In this document: in pieces, positions 53,073 through 59,357 of the stretch
Layout: each line of letters opens with the position of its first letter
How positions within the stretch are numbered: the first letter of the stretch is position 1
Assembly: GCF_014637085.1 (NCBI RefSeq)
Contig: NZ_BMEU01000003.1
Location: 62,001-126,000 of the forward strand
DNA: 64,000 nucleotides
Direction: 5' to 3'
Origin: Comamonas phosphati
Lineage (GTDB): Bacteria > Pseudomonadota > Gammaproteobacteria > Burkholderiales > Burkholderiaceae_C
Notes under the pieces: model-generated
The model's input: only the letters and a program-made list of their open reading frames with translations
The model's database searches: none
What the model was told of the DNA's origin: nothing
Made by a program: the position numbers and the translations under genes

Positions 53073-53213
53073 TCAGCGGGTATGCGAGACGCTGGTGTCG
53101 ATGGTGCCGAACACGGTGACGCCGCTTTCGCCCGAGCTCGACTGCGTGGGCATCGTGCCCGAGCAGCCCGACAGGGCGGCCAGCATCACGGCGGTGGAAA
53201 TCCAATGGCGCAT
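53073..53213 (-). CDS. 46-residue lipoprotein
   Basis: Very small exported lipoprotein. The ATG at 53213 has AGGAG with 7-8 nt spacing. The signal MRHWISTAVMLAALSGC ends in a lipobox Cys at residue 17. The mature part is only about 29 residues, Ser/Gly/Thr-rich, ending GVTVFGTIDTSVSHTR. An ATG two codons earlier (53219) lies too close to the ribosome site. It has its own terminator. Function is unknown. Good translation signals and a clean lipobox make it a real gene despite its size. Confidence 0.75.
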   Translation of the reverse strand: MRHWISTAVMLAALSGCSGTMPTQSSSGESGVTVFGTIDTSVSHTR

Positions 53214-53274
53214 AAGCATTCTCCTGAAGGCTATGGTAACGCCAATGGCAATGCCCACGAAACTGGCGCGCCCC

Positions 53275-53357
53275 AAGCCAGAGACGCCGAGCAAGAGCCG
53301 CCTCGCGGCGAGGGCGTCGTCCCCCTTGGGGGAAGACGCGCAGCGGCTCAGGGGGTT
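53275..53357 (-). repeat. GC-rich 3'-end repeat after the phosphatase gene
   Basis: Copy of the repeat family (GAGCAAGAGCCGCCTCGCGG, GTCGTCCCCCTTGGGGG, GCAGCGGCTCAGGGGG). Its edge supplies the last codons and TGA of the phosphatase gene (stop at 53348-53350), as at murU. Confidence 0.6.
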
Positions 53358-54121
53358 AAGTACAACTCCGCGAGGCGCTCGCGTGCGGCGGCGTCCACGC
53401 CCAGGGCTTCGGTCAGATAGCCGTCCACGCTGCCGTGCTGCGCGCGCGCCAGCTCCACCGAGGCCATGAGGAAGGAAGGCTGCACGCGCCACAGCACGTC
53501 GAGCACCTCGGCGGACATGTCGCCGTATATCTGCGTGGGACGCTTGAACAGGCTGTTGGTCAGCAGGTAGTCCTGCATGATCTGTTCCTCGTCCACGCCC
53601 AGGGCCGTCAGCAGCAGGGCCGCCGCCCAGCCCGTGCGGTCCTTGCCCGCCGTGCAGTGGAACACCAGCGGCGCATCGCCCTGCTGCAGCAGCGTGAAGA
53701 ACTGGGCGAAGCGCGGGCCGTAGACCTGCACGAAGCTGCGGTAGGTGTCGTGCATCAGCTCCTCGGTCTTGCCCGGGGTCAGGCCGTCACCGGCTTCCAG
53801 CATGGCCTGGGCCCGCTGCACCACCGTGGGCTCGACCACCAGCGCATGGCGCGTCAGCTGCGGCCAGCTATAGGACAGGTGCTGGCTTTCGGCCATGCCG
53901 CGGAAGTCCGCGCTGCGCGTCACGCCCAGCATCTGCAGCGCCACCAGATCCTGCGGCGTCAGATGGGCCAGGTGGGCCGAGCGGTACAGCCGGCCCCAGC
54001 GCAGGCGCCGGCCGTCCCGGCCCCGGTAGCCGCCCAGGTCGCGGAAGTTGGAGGCGCCATCCAGGTTCACGGTGCGCGATGGCGTGGCAAGAAGAGAGGG
54101 GGAAAGCAGTTCGGCGTCCAT
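53348..54121 (-). CDS. tyrosine-protein phosphatase (DSP/LipA-like)
   Basis: Phosphatase of 257 residues with the Cys-based active-site loop HCTAGKDRTG (C-X5-R), preceded by NLDGASNFRDLGGYRGRDG and LYRSAHLAHLT, hallmarks of the atypical bacterial DSP family (e.g. LipA, PtpB-like). The general acid Asp is expected in the SADFRG region. Substrates may be phosphotyrosine or phosphoinositides. It is the last gene of the operon that starts with the binding protein at 58603, 36 nt after the acyl-CoA synthetase. The C-terminal residues are encoded by a repeat edge. Confidence 0.83.
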   Translation of the reverse strand: MDAELLSPSLLATPSRTVNLDGASNFRDLGGYRGRDGRRLRWGRLYRSAHLAHLTPQDLVALQMLGVTRSADFRGMAESQHLSYSWPQLTRHALVVEPTVVQRAQAMLEAGDGLTPGKTEELMHDTYRSFVQVYGPRFAQFFTLLQQGDAPLVFHCTAGKDRTGWAAALLLTALGVDEEQIMQDYLLTNSLFKRPTQIYGDMSAEVLDVLWRVQPSFLMASVELARAQHGSVDGYLTEALGVDAAARERLAELYLTP

Positions 54122-54157
54122 ATTCCAAGATTAGCCTATATGCATTTCCCTGACATG

Positions 54158-55690
54158 TCAGTCCTGAGACCCGCGTAACAAATGCTTGAGCAGCTTGCCT
54201 GTGGCCGTGCGCGGCAGGGCCTCGCGCAGCTCGTAAACACGCGGAATCTTGTACCTGGCCAGCCGCGGCTCCAGAAAGCTGCACAGCACGGCTTCGTCCA
54301 AGACCTTGCCGGGCCTGGGCGAAAGCACGGCCACCACGGTTTCACCCCATTCGGGGTGGGGGCGGCCGATGACGGCCACATCCTCCACGCCGGGATGGGT
54401 GGCCAGCACGTCCTCCACCTCCTTGGAATACACGTTCTCGCCACCCGTGACGATCATGTCCTTGAGCCGGTCCACGATATAGAGATAGCCGTCTTCGTCG
54501 ATGCGTGCCAGGTCGCCGCTGCGATACCAGCCGTTGGCATCGAAGGCGGCGGCACTGGCCCCAGGGTTGTCGAGATAGCCCTGCATCATGGCGGCCGAGC
54601 GCAGGTGGATTTCGCCCACCTCGCCCGGGCCGCAGAGACTGCCGTCGCCGCGCCGCACTTCCAGGGCCACGCCGGGCACGCCGCAGCGGCCTATGGAGCC
54701 GGCCTTGGCAATGGCCTCTTCTGGATACAGCACGGTGCCCAGCGGGCCCGATTCGGTCATGCCGTAGACCTGCACGAAGCGGTCGCTACCGTAGCAGGCC
54801 GCCAGCTTGCGTGCCATGTCGGCGCCCAGCGGGCCTCCGCCATAGGCCCACAGCCGCATGGAACTGAAGTCGTAGCCCGCCACGTCGGTCACCGCGGACA
54901 GCGGCGCCAGGAAAGCGATGGGCGCGCCGAAGGTGAACGTGATGCGCTCGCCCGCCAGCGCGTCGAGAAAGGCCTTGGGTGCATATTCGCGCAGCAGCAC
55001 GGCCGTGCCGCCCATGAGCAGCGTGCCCAGCAGCCAGTTGTTCAGCGGCGAGGAGTGCCACACGGGCATGGCGATCAGCGTGCGCTCCTGGTGCGTGAGC
55101 GAGGTGCTGGCCGCCGCGCACAGCGCCGCATGGAAGACATTGGCGTGGCTGTGCAAACAGCCTTTGGACTGGCCCGTGGTGCCCGAGGTATAGAGGATTT
55201 CGGCCAGCGCCTGTGCATCTGGCGTGCCGTTATCCGCTTGCGGCGCGGCCTGCTCCAGCAACTCATCGAGGAACGGCATTCCTTCCGCACGGCTGTCGGT
55301 GCTCATCCAGCGGGTGTCGCAGGCAATGCGGCCGGCCAGCGGCGCCAGCGCACCGTCGACGATGCACAGTTTCACGTTCGCATGGTTGAGTATGTACTGC
55401 ACCTCGGGCGCCTGCAGCTTGTGGTTGACGGGCACGACCGTGGCACCCAGCCGCCAGGCGCCGAACAGCGCGAAGACAAAGCCCGGCGTGTTCAGGCACA
55501 GCAGGGCCACGCGGTCGCCGTGGCGCACGCCCTGACCGTGCAACACGGCGGCGGCCTTGCGGCTGGCTTCGGCCAGGGCCGCATAGCTCCAGTCACGCGC
55601 GGGCTGCGATGCTTGTGCGATGGCGCGCAGCGCCAGCTTTTCGGGCCGCGTGCGGGCCTGCTGATCGAGCAACGAAACAAAATCCATCAT
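54158..55690 (-). CDS. AMP-forming acyl-CoA synthetase
   Basis: ANL-superfamily ligase of 510 residues. Motifs: phosphate loop ILYTSGTTGQSKGCLHSHANV, VYGMTESGPLGTV, YRSGDLARIDEDGYLYIVDRLKDMIVTGGENVYSKEVEDVL, and C-terminal PRTATGKLLKHLLR with the catalytic Lys. The active-site region allows a medium-chain or aromatic acid but does not specify it. The ATG at 55690 (MMDF) or the next Met may be used. It is transcribed 13 nt after the acyl-CoA dehydrogenase, so the two probably act in one acid-degradation pathway. Confidence 0.87.
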   Translation of the reverse strand: MMDFVSLLDQQARTRPEKLALRAIAQASQPARDWSYAALAEASRKAAAVLHGQGVRHGDRVALLCLNTPGFVFALFGAWRLGATVVPVNHKLQAPEVQYILNHANVKLCIVDGALAPLAGRIACDTRWMSTDSRAEGMPFLDELLEQAAPQADNGTPDAQALAEILYTSGTTGQSKGCLHSHANVFHAALCAAASTSLTHQERTLIAMPVWHSSPLNNWLLGTLLMGGTAVLLREYAPKAFLDALAGERITFTFGAPIAFLAPLSAVTDVAGYDFSSMRLWAYGGGPLGADMARKLAACYGSDRFVQVYGMTESGPLGTVLYPEEAIAKAGSIGRCGVPGVALEVRRGDGSLCGPGEVGEIHLRSAAMMQGYLDNPGASAAAFDANGWYRSGDLARIDEDGYLYIVDRLKDMIVTGGENVYSKEVEDVLATHPGVEDVAVIGRPHPEWGETVVAVLSPRPGKVLDEAVLCSFLEPRLARYKIPRVYELREALPRTATGKLLKHLLRGSQD

Positions 55691-55703
55691 GGCGGCCCTC
55701 CTC

Positions 55704-57341
55704 TCATTCCGTCCAGGCAGCGCGCAGCAGGGCTGCGGGATCGTCGGTACCGCAGGCCACGCCCGTCACCGGCCCCCAGTCGGCATCGAAACGACTGGCG
55801 ATGAAGGCCGATGCCGCGGCGCTGTCGGCATGGCGCAGCATCAGGCTGGCCTGCACCGTGAGCGCCAGGCGCTGGGTGAAGCGCCGCGCCTCGCGCTCCA
55901 GCGCCTGCGGCGGCTGCGTGACGGCTGCGCGCAGCTTGCCCACCTGGGCGGCCAGCAGCGGCTCCTGCGAGGCTGCATCCTGCAGATGGTCGAGCAGCAG
56001 CTGCGCGTCGTCGGGGTTGCGCGCAATGGCGCGCAGCACGTCCAGGCACATCACATTGCCCGAACCTTCCCAGATGGAGTTGACCGGCGCCTCGCGGAAC
56101 AGCCGGCCCATGGGGCCGGTCTCCACATAGCCGTTGCCGCCGAAGACTTCCATGGCCTCGCCCGTGAAGCCCACGGCGCGCTTGCAGTTCCAGAACTTGG
56201 CGGCCGGCGTGACGATGCGGCGCCAGGCCTGGTCCAGCGCGTCGCCGCTGCCGAAGCGCGCGGCCAGGTCCATGGCCAGCCAGGTGGCGGCCTCGGATTC
56301 CAGCGCCATGTCGGCCAGCAGCGCCGTCATCACGGGCTGCTCGGCCAGCGGCAGGCCGAAGGCATGGCGGTTGCGGCTGTAGTGCAGCGCCTGCACAAAG
56401 GCCTGGCGCATGAAGCCGGCGCTGGACAGCGCGCAGTCCAACCGCGTGTAGGTGGCCATCTCGATGATGGTGGAGATGCCGCGCCCTTCCTGGCCTATGA
56501 GCACGCCCCAGGCTTCGTGGAATTCCACCTCGCTGCTGCTGTTGGAGCGGTTGCCGACCTTGTCCTTGAGGCGCTGGATGTGAATGGCGTTCTTGCTGCC
56601 GTCGGGGCGCCAGCGCGGCACGAAAAAGCAGGTGGAGCCACGCGCTTCGGTCTTGGCCAGCACCAGGTGCCCGTCGCACATGGGCGCCGAGAAGAACCAT
56701 TTGTGGCCGGTGATCAGGAACTCTTCGCCCCAGGGCCCGCTGCCGTGGGCCACCGCCTGCGTGGTGTTGGTGCGCACGTCGCTGCCGCCCTGGCGCTCGG
56801 TCATGCCCATGCCCACGGTGATGGAGCGCTTGCCCGCCAGCGGAATGTCGCGCGCATCGTGCTCGGTGGAGGCCAGCAGCGGAGCGGCCACCGCATCGAG
56901 TTGCGGATTGAGGCGCAGCAGCGGGATGCTGGCCTTGGTCATGGTCGTGGGACAGGTCGAGCCCGACTCGATCTGGCTGTGCATGTACAGCGACGCCCCA
57001 TAGGCCGGCCAGGCCGTCTGGCGCTCATCGGTGAAGGGCAGGTTGACGATGCCGTTGCGCCGCGCCATGCTCATCATCTGGTGCCAGGCGGGGTGGAAAC
57101 GTACCTGGTCGATGCGGTCGCCCGTGGGCGAGTGGGTGTGCAGCTCGGGCTCGAAGTGGTTGGCGTCCTCGGCCGCGCGCAGCGTGGCCTCGGCGCCGTA
57201 TTCCGCGCCCTGGCGCAGCAGCTCCGCCTCGCGCCACTGGGCACCGCCGCGCGCCACGGCACGCTGCAGCACCGGGTCGCTGGCATAGAGGTTGTAGTCC
57301 TTGAGTTCGGGGACCTGGTTGTGGGGGTGCATGCCGGTCAT
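55704..57341 (-). CDS. acyl-CoA dehydrogenase, AidB-like
   Basis: FAD enzyme of 545 residues, AidB/isovaleryl-CoA dehydrogenase-like branch with the longer C-terminal domain. Visible are CPTTMTKASIPLL, ITVGMGMTERQGGSDVRTNTTQA (FAD/substrate loop), GHKWFFSAPMCDGHLVLAKT, TYTRLDCALSSAGFMRQAF, and EVFGGNGYVETGPMGRLFREAPVNSIWEGSGNV, the AidB-type end. AidB itself binds DNA and responds to alkylation; here the operon with an acyl-CoA synthetase and a binding protein points to catabolism. The start ATG at 57341 has AAGGAGA upstream. Confidence 0.85.
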   Translation of the reverse strand: MTGMHPHNQVPELKDYNLYASDPVLQRAVARGGAQWREAELLRQGAEYGAEATLRAAEDANHFEPELHTHSPTGDRIDQVRFHPAWHQMMSMARRNGIVNLPFTDERQTAWPAYGASLYMHSQIESGSTCPTTMTKASIPLLRLNPQLDAVAAPLLASTEHDARDIPLAGKRSITVGMGMTERQGGSDVRTNTTQAVAHGSGPWGEEFLITGHKWFFSAPMCDGHLVLAKTEARGSTCFFVPRWRPDGSKNAIHIQRLKDKVGNRSNSSSEVEFHEAWGVLIGQEGRGISTIIEMATYTRLDCALSSAGFMRQAFVQALHYSRNRHAFGLPLAEQPVMTALLADMALESEAATWLAMDLAARFGSGDALDQAWRRIVTPAAKFWNCKRAVGFTGEAMEVFGGNGYVETGPMGRLFREAPVNSIWEGSGNVMCLDVLRAIARNPDDAQLLLDHLQDAASQEPLLAAQVGKLRAAVTQPPQALEREARRFTQRLALTVQASLMLRHADSAAASAFIASRFDADWGPVTGVACGTDDPAALLRAAWTE

Positions 57342-57358
57342 GGTGTGTCTCCTTGCAT

Positions 57359-58603
57359 TCAGCCGGGCGTTTTCATCCGGCAACTGGTGGGCAGGCCGGC
57401 CGCCTGCGCATCGATGGTGGCCACGGGCTTCCAGCCCAGCCCCGTGCCTTCCTGGTCGTGCACCACGGTCTTGCCGTCGGTTTTTTCCCAGCTCAGCACA
57501 TACAGCGGCTGCTGGGCCTGGTGGTCGCTCTGGCGCATCTCCACCGGGCCGTTGATGCCGTCGAAGCGCATGCCGGCCATCTTGGCCGCCACCGGGCCGG
57601 GCTCGACGGACTTGGCCTCGCGCATGGCCCGGGCCAGCATCAGCAGGGCGTTATGCCCCAGTCCGTTGATGAAGTCCTCGTTGAACTGGCGCTTGAAGCC
57701 CGGCAGCAAGGGGCTGGCCGCGAGCTGGGGACCGTTCGGATTGAAGGCCGAGACAAGCTTGACCCGGCCCTGCCCGGCCTCGCCCATGGCGCTGGGCACC
57801 CCGAAGTTATTGGCATTGAGCGTGTAGAACTGCGCCTGCAACCCCGCATCGCGCGCAGCGCGCACGATGAGCGCCAGGTCGGCGCCGAAGTCGGCCGTGA
57901 TCACCGCGTCGGCCCCCGACTGCTTGATCTTGGCGATATAGGGCGCATAGTCTTTGACCTGGCCCAGGGGGTGAAAATCGTCGCCCACGATCTTCAGGTC
58001 CGGGCGCTTGCTGGCCAGCATGTCGCGCGCCGCGCGCGACACCTCCTGCCCGTAGGCGTAGTTGGGATTGAGCAGGTAGACCTGCCGGATGTCCTTTTGC
58101 TGCGCCAGATAGGCGGCCATGGCCGCGATCTTCATGTCCGAGTTGGCATCGGTGCGGAAATGCCAGTAGCTGCACTTGGCATTGGTCATCTGCGGCGCCT
58201 GGGCGGCGTAGTTCAGGTAGACGATCTCCTTGCCCGGATTGCGGCTGTTGTGCTTTTCTATGGCCTCCTGCAGCGCCATGCCCACGGCCGACGAGCTGGC
58301 GCCCTGCACCACATAGCGGATGTTCTGGCCGATGATGGAGTTGAGCTGGCTCAGCGCCTCCTGCGCCGACAGGCGGTTGTCGAAGGGCACGATCTCGAAT
58401 TTCACCGGCCCGGCCCACGACTGCTCGTTGGCCAGCCTGGCGCTGTACTGGAAGCTCTTGAGCACGTTCAGGCCCAGCCCCGCCATGGGGCCGGACATGG
58501 CATCCAGCGAAGCAATCCTGACCGTGGTGGCCGGCTGGGCCGATACGGTGGCGGCGCAGGCCAGCGCCACGGCCCCCAGAGGCGCCGCGAAAATCTTGAT
58601 CAT
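57359..58603 (-). CDS. branched-chain-amino-acid-type ABC transporter binding protein
   Basis: Periplasmic binding protein of 414 residues, LivJ/peripla_BP_6 fold. The signal peptide MIKIFAAPLGAVALACAATVSA is followed by TVRIASLDAMSGPMAGLGLNVLKSFQYSA, LNYAAQAPQMTNAKCSYWHFRT and YLLNPNYAYGQEVSRAARDML. Proteins of this type bind aromatic or aliphatic acids as well as amino acids. No LivHMGF components are encoded nearby. First gene of the operon with the acyl-CoA dehydrogenase (17-nt gap) and synthetase, so it probably captures the acid they degrade. It is divergent from the TetR gene across a 42-nt palindrome. Confidence 0.85.
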   Translation of the reverse strand: MIKIFAAPLGAVALACAATVSAQPATTVRIASLDAMSGPMAGLGLNVLKSFQYSARLANEQSWAGPVKFEIVPFDNRLSAQEALSQLNSIIGQNIRYVVQGASSSAVGMALQEAIEKHNSRNPGKEIVYLNYAAQAPQMTNAKCSYWHFRTDANSDMKIAAMAAYLAQQKDIRQVYLLNPNYAYGQEVSRAARDMLASKRPDLKIVGDDFHPLGQVKDYAPYIAKIKQSGADAVITADFGADLALIVRAARDAGLQAQFYTLNANNFGVPSAMGEAGQGRVKLVSAFNPNGPQLAASPLLPGFKRQFNEDFINGLGHNALLMLARAMREAKSVEPGPVAAKMAGMRFDGINGPVEMRQSDHQAQQPLYVLSWEKTDGKTVVHDQEGTGLGWKPVATIDAQAAGLPTSCRMKTPG

Positions 58604-58634
58604 CCTGTCTCCGTTCTCTTTTGGGAATTGCCTG

Positions 58635-58676
58635 GGCACGCCCTGCGGGCATTGCACAATGCCTGCAGGGCGTGCC
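58635..58676. promoter_or_regulatory. 42-nt near-perfect palindrome between the binding protein and TetR genes
   Basis: The outer arms GGCACGCCCTGC (58635-58646) and GCAGGGCGTGCC (58665-58676) enclose GGCATTGCACAATGCC (58648-58663). 20 of 21 base pairs match; the single mismatch is 58647/58664. It lies 32 nt upstream of the binding protein ATG and 49 nt upstream of the TetR ATG, a likely operator for the TetR regulator. It could also form a cruciform. Confidence 0.65.
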
Positions 58677-58724
58677 TAAATTCTAGGCAGCAGACCTATT
58701 CCAGGTGTTCGGATTCGCGCAGCC

Positions 58725-59357
58725 ATGAAACCCTCTTCCCGCCAGCCTCCAGCCGCAGGGCGCCGGCGCCCGTCACAGTCGCGTGCGCGCCAGACTTCGC
58801 AGGCCCTGCAGGACGCCTTTGTTCGGCTTTTGGTGGAGCACGGCTACGCGGCGATCACGGTGCGCGAGATCGTGCTGGTGGCCGGCACGGGCCTGGGCAG
58901 CTTCTACGAGTACTTCGCGAGCAAGCAAGACCTGGCACGCGTCTGCCTGCACCTGCGCACCAAGGCCCTGCTGCTGGGCATACGCGGCGTGGTCGCCAGC
59001 CATGCGGGCCAGCCGCTGGCGCGCATCGTGGAGGCCGTGGTGGACTCGCAGCTGCAGGCCCACCGCGAGCGCCCCGAGGAGTGGGGCGCGCACTATCTGC
59101 TGGAGCGCCACTATTCCAGCGCCGAGGCCTACCGCAAGATGTATGAGCGCTTCGTGGACGCCTGGGCCGGTGCCATCGAGTCGGCCAGCGACCTGCCGCC
59201 CGGCTATCCGGTGCGCGCGGCGGCGCGGGTCAGCCAGACCATTCTCTACGGCCTGTTCGCCCATGCGCACCTGGGTACGCCAAGGCCCGATCCGTCCGCG
59301 CTGCGGATCGAGGCCTGTACGGCCATCACGGCCTATCTGAAGGCCGTGATGGTTTGA
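58725..59357 (+). CDS. TetR/AcrR-family transcriptional regulator
   Basis: Repressor-type regulator of 210 residues. A basic N-terminal tail is followed by an HTH (AITVREIVLVAGTGLGSFYEYFASKQDL, about residues 45-72), then an all-helical ligand domain. It starts MKPSSRQPPAAG at 58725. It is divergent from the binding protein/acyl-CoA operon, and the 42-nt palindrome at 58635-58676 is its likely site; an acyl-CoA or aromatic acid may be the inducer. Its stop codon directly abuts the topB stop on the other strand (59357/59358). Confidence 0.87.
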   Translation: MKPSSRQPPAAGRRRPSQSRARQTSQALQDAFVRLLVEHGYAAITVREIVLVAGTGLGSFYEYFASKQDLARVCLHLRTKALLLGIRGVVASHAGQPLARIVEAVVDSQLQAHRERPEEWGAHYLLERHYSSAEAYRKMYERFVDAWAGAIESASDLPPGYPVRAAARVSQTILYGLFAHAHLGTPRPDPSALRIEACTAITAYLKAVMV

